A DNA stretch of 47,488 bases, from the NCBI RefSeq assembly GCF_025465255.1, contig NZ_JAODNI010000230.1, forward strand, positions 1 through 47,488. Direction: 5' to 3'. The notes beneath the pieces were generated by a model. That model did no database searches and was not told where the DNA came from. It saw only the letters and a list, made by a program, of their open reading frames with translations. Source of the stretch: Pseudonocardia sp. GTDB taxonomy: Bacteria; Actinomycetota; Actinomycetes; Mycobacteriales; Pseudonocardiaceae. The translations under genes and the position numbers were made by a program. This document shows, piece after piece, positions 33,056 to 40,563 of the stretch (position 1 is the stretch's first letter; each line of letters opens with the position of its first letter).

Positions 33056-33134
33056 ACGTCACGTCCACGGGTGCGCGGTTCCGTGATTCGATGCGGGTGC
33101 ATGACGTGGTCGACGACGACGAGGGAGTCCCGTA

Positions 33135-34100
33135 GTGCGCGCAGTCCAGGTGGTCCGGCTCGAGGGTCCGGGTGCGGTCGAGGTCGGCGAGGTCGCGGAC
33201 CCGACCCGCGGTGACGGACAGGTGCTCGTCGAGGTGAAGGCGGCCGGGGTGAACTTCCCGGACCTGCTGCTCACCAAGGGCCTGTACCAGTACAAGCCGG
33301 AGCCGCCGTTCGTCCTCGGGGGCGAGGGCGCGGGCGTGGTGCGCGAGGCCCCGGACGGCTCGGAGTTCACGGCCGGGGACCGGGTGGCGTTCAGCAGCGC
33401 GATCGGCGCGTTCGCCGGGCTCGTCGCCGTGGACCAGGGGAACGTGTTCCCGCTGCCGGGCAACGTGTCCTTCGAGGCGGGCGCGTGCCTCCCGATGAAC
33501 TACCTGACCATGGGGTTCGCACTGATCACCCGGGGCCGGCTGCAGAAGGGAGAGACCGTCCTGGTGCAGGGCGCCGCGGGCGGGATCGGCACGGCGACCA
33601 TCGAGCTCGCCGCGGCCCTGGGCGCCCGGGTCATCTCCGTCGTCTCGACGCCCGAGAAGGCCGAGTTCGTGAAGTCGGTCGGCTCGCACGAGGCCGTCCT
33701 GGCGGACGGGTTCAAGGACGCGGTCAAGGAGCTGACCGGCGGCAAGGGCGTCGACATGGTCGTCGACCCGGTCGGCGGGGACCGCTTCACCGACTCGCTG
33801 CGCTCCCTCGCCCCGCTCGGGCGGCTGCTCGTGATCGGCTTCACCGCCGGGGACATCCCGACGGTGAAGGTCAACCGCCTGCTGCTCAACAACATCGACG
33901 TCCGGGGCGTCGGCTGGGGCGCCTACGCGATGCCGCGCCCGGGCTACACGCGCGCCGAGTGGGACCGGCTGATCCCGTTCCTCGAGGCGGGCTCGGTGAA
34001 CCCGCCGGTCAGCGGCACCTTCCCGCTGGAGCGGGCGGGCGAGGCCGTCGCGCAGCTGGACACCCGGACGGTGCTGGGCAAGGTCGTCGTCACGCCCTGA
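33135..34100 (+). CDS. NADPH:quinone oxidoreductase-like MDR protein
   Basis: 321 residues of the zinc-free medium-chain dehydrogenase/reductase family (quinone oxidoreductase/QOR-like). N-terminal catalytic domain: AGVNFPDLLLTKGLYQYKPE and FVLGGEGAGVV. Cofactor domain: LVQGAAGGIGTATIELAAALGA, with the AAGGIG nucleotide loop. The C-terminal GKVVVTP is typical. GTG 33135 has GAGGGAG upstream. NADPH-dependent reduction of quinones or enoyl substrates is the expected reaction. Monocistronic; a hairpin follows the stop. Confidence 0.92.
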   Translation: MRAVQVVRLEGPGAVEVGEVADPTRGDGQVLVEVKAAGVNFPDLLLTKGLYQYKPEPPFVLGGEGAGVVREAPDGSEFTAGDRVAFSSAIGAFAGLVAVDQGNVFPLPGNVSFEAGACLPMNYLTMGFALITRGRLQKGETVLVQGAAGGIGTATIELAAALGARVISVVSTPEKAEFVKSVGSHEAVLADGFKDAVKELTGGKGVDMVVDPVGGDRFTDSLRSLAPLGRLLVIGFTAGDIPTVKVNRLLLNNIDVRGVGWGAYAMPRPGYTRAEWDRLIPFLEAGSVNPPVSGTFPLERAGEAVAQLDTRTVLGKVVVTP

Positions 34101-34212
34101 CGCCGGCGTCCCCCGCTCCTGCTCCGGGATCGTCGAGCAGGAGCCGGGTCCAGGCGTCCGCGATCCACGCGCTGAACCGCGCCGGGCTCCAGCCGCGCTC
34201 GTGCCCTAGGAA
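34090..34212 (-). pseudogene. possible 3' remnant of a TetR-type regulator
   Basis: A ~40-codon minus-strand frame after the TAG of the next gene reads HERGWSPARFSAWIADAWTR followed by LLLDDPG and ends in TGA at 34090. The Gly-Trp-Ser-Pro...Trp...Leu-Leu-Leu pattern resembles the last helix of many actinobacterial TetR/AcrR proteins. There is no start and no HTH. It could instead be a shadow of the overlapping 3' end of the quinone oxidoreductase gene and its spacer, so this is tentative. Confidence 0.3.
34115..34144. terminator. hairpin after quinone oxidoreductase gene
   Basis: GCTCCTGCT (34115-34123) and AGCAGGAGC (34136-34144) are exact complements with a 12-base loop, 14 bp after the stop. 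It can also serve the converging unknown gene. Confidence 0.55.
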
Positions 34213-35931
34213 CTAGCTCCGCTGCAGGTCCGCCTGGGGTTCCTCCGCGGGCGGACCCGCCTGCGGCACCGCCGGCATCCGGTGCGGGGCCGCGAGCCAC
34301 GCGGCCGCCGCCTGCCCGAGGTCGCCACCGCGGGCACGCAGCCGCTTCGCCGCTGTCAGGCCGACGGAACCGGTGCGCGCGAGCGCGTGCAGCGCCAGCC
34401 GGCGGTGCACCGGGTCGTCCGTCCGGGCGAGGAAGCGGGTGAGCTCGCGGGCGGCGACGGGGGCCTCGCGCGCGGCGACCCACGCGCCCAGCTCCGCCTC
34501 CGCGACGGCCGCGCGGACCGTCGACATCCGCACGCACACGTACTCGATGTCCTCGTCCGCGAGCTCGCCCGGCAGCGGCGCGTGCAGGCCCTGGTCCACG
34601 AGCGTCTCGTGCACCGCCCACAGGCCCATCGGGGTGAGCGAGACCAGCGTCGGGTCCGGGTCGTCCCGGCCGGCCAGGTCCACCAGGTCGTCGAGCTCGT
34701 CGGAGTCCAGGGTCTCGCCCAGCTCGACCGCGCCCAGCAGTTCGAGGGCGTCCAGCAGGGCCGTCACGTCGCGGCGCCAGAGGCGCTGCTCGACGTCACC
34801 GGCCAGGTCGTCGACGACGCAGCCGCACTCGGTGTTGACCGCCTCGCGGACCAGCCGGTGGAACAGCTCGACGGGGACCGGGCCGCCCCCGGCGGCGTAG
34901 AGCTCCAGCCAGAGGATCGGGAACGCGTCCGCCAGGGACATGCCGAACAGCGACGGCGCACCGAAGACGTCCGTGCCGCCGAGGTGGTCCCCGAGGCGGC
35001 CGACCGAGCCGAACACCCGTCGCCACAGCTCGATGGGCCGGTTCAGCACCGGGGCGGCGCTCTTCACCGGGACCAGGCGGCCGTGCACCGTGCGGACCAG
35101 CCGCGCCGCCTTCGCCCAGTGCAGCATCAACGAGGTCTCGGGCAGGTCGTCACTCGTGCGCGCGGAGTCCCGGTAGAGCTGGTCCAGGCCGAGCTCGTCG
35201 GCCAGGGAGAGGGCGTCGGCGAGCACCAGGCGTCCCTCGCGGGTGAGCCGGCGCTGCACGCGCACCCAGCGGGTGAGCCTGCGCAGCAGGTCCAGCGCGA
35301 CGCTCTCCTCCGCCGCCGCCACCATCGAGGCGGCGCTGGGCAGCAGGACGGGCGGCAGCTCGGGCGCCGGCTCGGGCTCGGGGGAGGAGCTCTCCTCGCG
35401 CCGGGTGATCTCGGCGAGCGCGCCGTGGTCGATGTCCACCTCGCCCGAGCGGGCGCAGTTCAGGAACCGCTGCACCGCGCCCGGGTCCGCGGGGTCAACG
35501 CCGTGGCGGCGCAGCTGTACGCCCCAGAACTTGCCGAGGTCGTAGTTCCGCTCGTCCGCGATCCCGTCGTGCAGCGCGGGGGTGCTGTCCACGACCTGGG
35601 CGTGCAGAGCGGCCGGCGACGCAGAGCGGTTGTCCAGCCCGTCGCAGGCGGCGAGGAAGTCGATCAGCGCGTGGAACGCCGTCGGGACCTCCTCGGCGTC
35701 CAGCACGGTGACGTGCCGGGGGAACCACATGCCGAGGGCGTCGGCGACGTGGGCACGGGTCCATCGACCCAGCCTGCGGTCCAGGCCGTACTTGTAGTCC
35801 AGGGCGGCCGCGACGAGAAACACGTCGGCGTCGACCCGCTGTCGGCGGGCCCAGGTGAGGAAGGCCTCCAGGAGGCGGTCCCTCGCGCCGGCGTACCCCT
35901 GGTCGTCCCCTGGGGCGAACACGAGACGCAT
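34213..35931 (-). CDS. large unknown cytoplasmic protein
   Basis: 572 residues from ATG 35931 (MRLVFAPGDDQGYAGARDRL), where family-like coding sequence begins; the frame stays open upstream to 37002 only because it is antisense to the transporter gene. The composition is Leu/Ala/Glu-rich and helical. Recognisable stretches: a Pro/Glu linker (SSSPEPEPAPELPPVLLPS) near residue 185, a winged-helix-like LTREGRLVLADALSLADELG, and a C-terminal repeat-like region (ARELTRFLARTDDPVHRRLALHAL) suggesting HEAT-type helices. No signal peptide or membrane helix. It resembles plasmid-pRiA4b-like/actinobacterial hypothetical proteins of similar length, but I cannot name a family. Function unknown. Confidence 0.75.
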   Translation of the reverse strand: MRLVFAPGDDQGYAGARDRLLEAFLTWARRQRVDADVFLVAAALDYKYGLDRRLGRWTRAHVADALGMWFPRHVTVLDAEEVPTAFHALIDFLAACDGLDNRSASPAALHAQVVDSTPALHDGIADERNYDLGKFWGVQLRRHGVDPADPGAVQRFLNCARSGEVDIDHGALAEITRREESSSPEPEPAPELPPVLLPSAASMVAAAEESVALDLLRRLTRWVRVQRRLTREGRLVLADALSLADELGLDQLYRDSARTSDDLPETSLMLHWAKAARLVRTVHGRLVPVKSAAPVLNRPIELWRRVFGSVGRLGDHLGGTDVFGAPSLFGMSLADAFPILWLELYAAGGGPVPVELFHRLVREAVNTECGCVVDDLAGDVEQRLWRRDVTALLDALELLGAVELGETLDSDELDDLVDLAGRDDPDPTLVSLTPMGLWAVHETLVDQGLHAPLPGELADEDIEYVCVRMSTVRAAVAEAELGAWVAAREAPVAARELTRFLARTDDPVHRRLALHALARTGSVGLTAAKRLRARGGDLGQAAAAWLAAPHRMPAVPQAGPPAEEPQADLQRS

Positions 35932-36021
35932 CGTCGTCCACCTTGGCAGGCTCCTCCCGCACGCGCGCAAGGGGGCCCCACAACACCGCCGACCGGAGGA
36001 TGCGATCATCCGGCCCCTGAC

Positions 36022-36074
36022 GGCAGGAAAGCCACTCTCCCGCCGGGATCCGGCGGGAAAGTGGCTCTCCTGCC
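36022..36074. repeat. 53-bp near-perfect inverted repeat
   Basis: Two 25-base arms (36022-36046 and 36050-36074) match at 23 of 25 positions around GAT. Inside each arm the pattern GGC(A/G)GGAaAG...CTcTCC recurs, so the element is also an approximate direct repeat. It lies just after the BCCT gene stop (36084, minus strand) and upstream of the unknown gene on the same strand, so it can end the transporter transcript. Similarity to the shorter hairpin at 12490-12512 hints at a genome-wide palindromic repeat family. Confidence 0.75.
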
Positions 36075-36083
36075 ACTCGGGTC

Positions 36084-37853
36084 CTACGTCTGGGACGTGT
36101 TCCGCCTGCCGTCGCCCGGGAGGACGGTGTGGCCGCGGGCGTTCGCCTCGTCCGCGCCCTCGTCCATGGTCAGCGGCTTCACGTTGAGGACGAAGTCCCC
36201 GTCGTGCTCCTTCATTCCGTACTCGACGGCCTGCTCGATGGCCTCCTGCGAGCGGTCGTCGCGGCGGATCAGCGGATCGTTGCGGAGGTCCTTGTAGAGG
36301 GCCACGCACAGCAGCACCATGATGATCACGAACGGCAGCGCCATGATGATCGTGATGTTCTGGATGCCGGCCAGCGCGTCCTTGCCGCCGATCAGCAGCA
36401 TCACCGCCGCGATCGCGCCCATGACCGTGCCCCAGAAGATCACGATGCCGCGGCTGGGCTCGATCGAGCCCTTCTGCGACAGCGTGCCCATGACGACCGA
36501 GGCGGCGTCGGCACCCGAGACGAAGAAGATCGCCACGAGCAGCATCGCCACGACGCTGAGGACCGAGCCGAGCGGGAAGGACTGCAGGAGGCCGAAGAGC
36601 TGCTCCTCGGTGCCGGCCGACGCCAGATCGTTGCCCGCCTGCTGCTGCGCGATCGCCGCGCCGCCGAAGATCGCGAACCAGATCAGGCTGACCGTGCTCG
36701 GGATCAGGATGACGCCGGTGATGAACTGCTTGATCGTGCGGCCCCTGCTGATCCGGGCGATGAACATGCCGACGAACGGCGTCCAGGAGATCCACCAGGC
36801 CCAGTAGAAGACCGTCCAGCTCTGCAGCCACTCCGCGGTGGGCGCCCCGTCGGCCCCGGTGCGCGCGGCCATCGACGCGAGGTCGGCGAAGTAGTGGCCG
36901 ATCGCGCCGGGCACCAGGTTGAGGATGAGGATCGTCGGACCGGCGACGAAGACGAAGAACGCCAGCACGGCCGCCAGCACCATGTTGATGTTCGACAGCC
37001 ACTGGATGCCCTTGGCGACACCGCTGACCGCCGACGCGATGAAGGCCACCGTCAGCACGGCGATGATCGCGACCAGCAGACCGGTGGTGGGGTTGTCGAG
37101 CCAGCCGCCCGCCTTGAGCCCACCGCCGATCTGCAGTGCTCCGAGGCCGAGGGACGCCGCCGAGCCGAACAGGGTCGCGAAGATCGCGAAGATGTCGATC
37201 GCCTTGCCGAACGGGCCCTCCGTGCGCCGGGTGCCGAGCAGCGGGGCGAACGCGGCGGAGATGAGCTGGCTACGGCCCTTGCGGAAGGTGCCGTAGGCGA
37301 TGGCCAGCCCGACGACGGCGTAGATCGCCCAGGGATGGAGCGTCCAGTGGAACAGGGTGGTCGCCATGGCCGTGTCGAGGGCCTCCGACGTGCCCGGGAG
37401 CGCGGTGCCCGGCGGGGGATCGGTGAAGAACGCCAACGGCTCCGCGACACCGAAGAACATCAGGCCGATGCCCATGCCCGCGGAGAACATCATGGCGACC
37501 CAGGAGCTGGTCCGGAACTCCGGCCGCTCGTCGTCACGGCCCAGCGGGATCTTGCCGTAGCGGCTGACCGCCAGCCACAGGGCGAAGACCACGAAGCCGC
37601 TGGCCGTCAGGATGAAGAACCAGCCCGCGCCGCTCATGACGCCGCTGAGCGCGGCCGAGGAGACGTTGCTCAGCGAGTCGGTCCCGAAGACGCCCCAGGC
37701 GATGAACGCGACGACGAGCACGGCGGCGAGGCCGAAGACGATCCGGTCGGTCGGCTTGCGCTGCTCGGCCTCGCTCACGGCTCCCTCGGCGGGCCCGGAC
37801 GGCTCCGGTGGATCCGACGAGGCCGGGCCGGTGGTGGGTTCCTTGAGACTCAT
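36084..37853 (-). CDS. BCCT family transporter (betaine/choline/carnitine type)
   Basis: 589 residues, 12 predicted membrane helices with charged termini. Family signatures: GMGIGLMFFGVAEPL, TLFHWTLHPWAIYAVVGLAIAY and the aromatic WAWWISWTPFVGMFIARISRGR, which lines the substrate site. The cytoplasmic C-terminal tail of ~60 residues is charged (DPLIRRDDRSQEAIEQAVEY), as in osmotically regulated BCCT carriers. Na+- or H+-coupled uptake of a quaternary ammonium compound such as glycine betaine is expected. The MG(I)G motif associated with Na+ coupling (GMGIG) is present. ATG 37853. Promoter candidate 37947-37975. Confidence 0.95.
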   Translation of the reverse strand: MSLKEPTTGPASSDPPEPSGPAEGAVSEAEQRKPTDRIVFGLAAVLVVAFIAWGVFGTDSLSNVSSAALSGVMSGAGWFFILTASGFVVFALWLAVSRYGKIPLGRDDERPEFRTSSWVAMMFSAGMGIGLMFFGVAEPLAFFTDPPPGTALPGTSEALDTAMATTLFHWTLHPWAIYAVVGLAIAYGTFRKGRSQLISAAFAPLLGTRRTEGPFGKAIDIFAIFATLFGSAASLGLGALQIGGGLKAGGWLDNPTTGLLVAIIAVLTVAFIASAVSGVAKGIQWLSNINMVLAAVLAFFVFVAGPTILILNLVPGAIGHYFADLASMAARTGADGAPTAEWLQSWTVFYWAWWISWTPFVGMFIARISRGRTIKQFITGVILIPSTVSLIWFAIFGGAAIAQQQAGNDLASAGTEEQLFGLLQSFPLGSVLSVVAMLLVAIFFVSGADAASVVMGTLSQKGSIEPSRGIVIFWGTVMGAIAAVMLLIGGKDALAGIQNITIIMALPFVIIMVLLCVALYKDLRNDPLIRRDDRSQEAIEQAVEYGMKEHDGDFVLNVKPLTMDEGADEANARGHTVLPGDGRRNTSQT

Positions 37854-37946
37854 GCGGCGTTCCCGCCGGAGCGGGCGTCCCCCTCACGTCGATCGGGGCC
37901 TACGGGCGAATACGCACGTCGGACCGGGTTGTCCGTTGGCCCCGTC

Positions 37947-37975
37947 ACCTTCGGCCCCGTTCCGGGCGTCGTCAA
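37947..37975 (-). promoter_or_regulatory. candidate promoter of BCCT transporter gene
   Basis: On the minus strand TTGACG (37970-37975) is followed, after exactly 17 bases, by GAAGGT (37947-37952), about 94 bp before the ATG. This agrees with housekeeping-sigma promoters of actinomycetes (TTGAC(A/G) and (T/G)AnnnT). The rest of the 37854-38094 spacer shows no other clear signal. Confidence 0.4.
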
Positions 37976-38094
37976 CCGGGGGCCCCGCTTGTTTCGCGCC
38001 TCGCATCGGGTTGCGCAGCGGGACGAGCTGCAGAAACACCCACCTGACCTGCGCCGATGGGAGCTGGGTCAGGCTCCGGATCGTTACCCGAACG

Positions 38095-39435
38095 TCACGG
38101 CGTGTGCCAACCGCGCTCGTCCACCCCTCCCGGGACGGGTGCCGCGGGGTCGTACGGGGTGCGCGTGAAGACGAAGGTCGCGAGGTTCAGCGAGTCCTCG
38201 CCGAGGCGCAGGGTCTCGCCCGAGAAATAGCCGTCGAGGCCCACCCACGTGCCGTCCGGGCGCGCCCGGAACCGCGACGAGCGGCCCGGCCGCCCGAGAC
38301 CGCCGAGATGCAGCATCCCTCCCGCGATCGCGCGCAGGACGTAGGGCGACGGGCCCCAATACCACGGTCCGAGGAGCTCCAGCGGGACCGCGGTCCCGCT
38401 CGGCGACCAGGCGTCGACGACGCGGGGCTCGGCGTACCGGACGTCCGCGAGGAGCTGCGACGGCAGGGCGCTGTCGAGGCCGGACGTCACGTTCGCCAGG
38501 GCCAGGGCAGCGGTGCCCTCCTCGCGGTCCGCCCAGAGGCCGGCGAGGAACCCCGGCATCGAGCCGCCGTGCCCGACCAGAGTCACACCGGACTGACCTT
38601 CCTGGCTCAGGCGCTGGACCTGGACCCCCAGCCCGTACGACGACCAGCCGGGGGAGGAGAAGTCGATCCCGGCAGGGTGGGTCATCTCCTCGACCGTGTC
38701 GGGGGAGAGCACACCGTCGGAGTCGCCGAGCAGGAATGCACCCAGCCGGCCGAGGTCCGTCGCGGTCGCCCAGAGCTGCCCGGCCGGCGCCATGACGCCC
38801 CCGTGGTGCTCCGGCTCGACCTGCAGCACGTCCGCCCAGGGGTGCACCGCGTAGCCCTGGGCCGCGCGGCCGTCGGGGCGGGGCGTCGTGCGGGTCATGC
38901 CGAGGGGGAGGAGCACCTCGTCCCGCGCAACCTCGTCCCAGGACCGGCCGCGGGACCGCGCGACCAGCTCGCCGAGCAGGCCGAAGCCGAGGTTGGAGTA
39001 GTGGAAGCGGCGTGCCGCGGGCAGCACCCGGTCGGAGTCGGTCAGGCCGAGCTCGTCCAGCGACCCGCCGGGTGTCCGCTCCCACCAGAGGCCGGGGCTC
39101 TCGGACCCGGCCCCGCCGAGGTGGGAGAGCAGCTGCCCGAGGGTGCGCTCGCCGAGCGGGGTGCCGGGGAGGTGCTGGTCGAGCCGGTCGTCGAGGTCGA
39201 GGATGCCCTCGTCCCGCAGCCGGAGCAGGGTGATCGCCGCGACGGTCTTGGAGATGGACCCCAGCCGGTACTGGACGTCCGTGTGCGGCTCGCCGACGTC
39301 ACCCCGGCCCGTCGACCACACCAGCGCACCGTCCCGCACGACCCCCGCGACCAGCGAGGGGCACCGCCCGTCGCGCTGGGCACGGGCGACGCGGGCGAGC
39401 AGGGTGCGTTCGGTCGACGGCAGCAGGGGAGCCAT
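38095..39435 (-). CDS. serine hydrolase, class C beta-lactamase/DD-peptidase family
   Basis: 446 residues. Catalytic triad motifs of the family: SISKT (nucleophile Ser 60), FHYSNLGFGLLGELV (YxN) and LVGHGGSMPGFL (HxG). C-terminal β-rich domain of ~100 residues (YWGPSPYVLRAIAGG...) as in LACTB/esterase-like members. ATG 39435 begins MAPLLPSTERTLLARV with no signal peptide, so an intracellular or non-classically located esterase/peptidase is more likely than a secreted beta-lactamase. Upstream in-frame ATG 39480 runs through the hairpin and is rejected. No strong ribosome site, so the mRNA could be leaderless. Confidence 0.9.
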   Translation of the reverse strand: MAPLLPSTERTLLARVARAQRDGRCPSLVAGVVRDGALVWSTGRGDVGEPHTDVQYRLGSISKTVAAITLLRLRDEGILDLDDRLDQHLPGTPLGERTLGQLLSHLGGAGSESPGLWWERTPGGSLDELGLTDSDRVLPAARRFHYSNLGFGLLGELVARSRGRSWDEVARDEVLLPLGMTRTTPRPDGRAAQGYAVHPWADVLQVEPEHHGGVMAPAGQLWATATDLGRLGAFLLGDSDGVLSPDTVEEMTHPAGIDFSSPGWSSYGLGVQVQRLSQEGQSGVTLVGHGGSMPGFLAGLWADREEGTAALALANVTSGLDSALPSQLLADVRYAEPRVVDAWSPSGTAVPLELLGPWYWGPSPYVLRAIAGGMLHLGGLGRPGRSSRFRARPDGTWVGLDGYFSGETLRLGEDSLNLATFVFTRTPYDPAAPVPGGVDERGWHTP

Positions 39436-39457
39436 TCCGGAACGGTAAGGGCTCGTG

Positions 39458-39491
39458 CGCGGAAACCGTCGCCAGGGCAACGGTTTCCGCG
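39458..39491. terminator. 12-bp hairpin between serine hydrolase and lemA remnant
   Basis: CGCGGAAACCGT (39458-39469) is exactly complementary to 39480-39491, with inner GCC/GGC able to pair. It lies just 3' of the minus-strand lemA remnant and 23 bp before the hydrolase start, so it probably ended the former upstream transcript. Confidence 0.6.
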
Positions 39492-39508
39492 TACATGCGG
39501 CGCAGCCG

Positions 39509-39871
39509 CTAGATCACGATGTCCGCGTACGACGTCAGCGGGCGGGAGCGACCGTCGTCGAGGGCGATGCCGTGAATACGCGATCCGGTTCTCGGTGTCG
39601 CTCAGCTCCCCCTGCAGCTCGGCGAAGTTCCGCCCCGCCTGCAGCTGCGGGTAGGCCTCCGCCACGGCGAAGAGGCTCCTCAGCGCGTTGGTCAGCTCGT
39701 TCTCGGCGGCGGCCTGCTGCGCCGGGCCGGTCGCGTTCATCGCCGCGGTGCGGGCGGCGGTCACGGACTCGAAGGTCCCGGGCTCGTGCGCGGCGTCCCC
39801 CTGACCGTCTCGACGAGGTTCGGGACGAGGTCGTGGCGGCGCCGCAGCTGGACGTCGATCAGGGTCTTCAT
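39509..39871 (-). pseudogene. degenerate lemA family gene
   Basis: LemA proteins have an N-terminal membrane helix, then DVQLKRRHDLIPNLVETVKG, then helices with the pattern TFEAVTAARAAA and LRSLFAVAEAYPQLQANQNF. Here ATG 39871 begins MKTLIDVQLRRRHDLVPNLV without the membrane helix. After VETVRG one base is missing in a GGGGG run, moving the homology to the next frame (AAHEPGTFESVTAARTAAMN, then LRSLFAVAEAYPQLQAGRNF). Homology stops abruptly after TENRIAYSR and joins, in another frame, an unrelated tail GIALDDGRSRPLTSYADIVI before TAG. It is thus 5' truncated, frameshifted and 3' replaced. Sequencing error could explain the frameshift but not the other lesions. Confidence 0.8.
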
Positions 39872-39959
39872 GGAGGGCTCCGGACGCCGGCACCGAGGCG
39901 GCTCCCCCGAACGCCGTCCACCGTCCACGACGGCGGCGCGCGGAGCATGACGCGGCCGG

Positions 39960-40433
39960 TCAGGGGCCCGCGAGACCCTTCAGCAGCGGGGCGATCCGGT
40001 ATTCGACGAGGGTCCGCATGACGAGCGCGGTCGTCGTCCGCTCCACGCCGTCGATCGCCAGCAGCCGGCCCGCGATCCGGTACAGCTCGTCGGCGTCCTG
40101 CGCGACGCACTGCACGAGGAGATCCCCCTCCCCGGTCATGCCGAGCACCTCGAGCACCTCGGGGACGGCCGCCAGCGCGTCCGCGACGGGGGTGAGCATC
40201 CGCTGGAGCACGGTCACCGTCACGTAGGCGGTGAGCGGGTAACCGAGAGCGGCCGGGGAGACGCGTCGCTCGAAGGTCGTGAGCACCCCGCGCTCCTCGA
40301 GGCGGGCGAGCCGGGCCTGCACGGTGTTGCGGGACAGGCCCGTCCGCTCGGCCAGCGCGAGCACGGTGGCGCGCGGGTTCTCGCCGAGCGCCAGGAGCAA
40401 CCGGGCGTCCAGCTCGTCGATGGTGGTGCGCAT
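39960..40433 (-). CDS. Lrp/AsnC family transcriptional regulator
   Basis: 157 residues. N-terminal HTH: TIDELDARLLLALGENPRAT then LAERTGLSRNTVQARLARLE. C-terminal RAM/AsnC ligand domain: YVTVTVLQRMLTPVADAL, GMTGEGDLLVQCVAQDADEL and ERTTTALVMRTLVEYR. ATG 40433. Divergent from the E1-type enzyme gene with 130 bp between starts, the usual layout of a local Lrp regulator and its target. It probably responds to an amino acid or 2-oxo acid and controls the neighbour. Confidence 0.93.
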   Translation of the reverse strand: MRTTIDELDARLLLALGENPRATVLALAERTGLSRNTVQARLARLEERGVLTTFERRVSPAALGYPLTAYVTVTVLQRMLTPVADALAAVPEVLEVLGMTGEGDLLVQCVAQDADELYRIAGRLLAIDGVERTTTALVMRTLVEYRIAPLLKGLAGP

Positions 40434-40563
40434 CCTGCCCGCCTTCTCCCGATCGCGATCGCGTCTCGTGGGCATTCTGCACGGTCTCGCGGCGCCCGCT
40501 TGTGCACTCGTACGCTCGGTGGTGGGGTGTCCGGGCAGGTTGCGCACTGATGGGGAGGTCGTG

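Noticed and set aside
35932..37002. 5' extension of the large unknown protein frame
   Set aside because: The frame continues through the spacer and into the transporter gene in another frame; coding character starts at ATG 35931.
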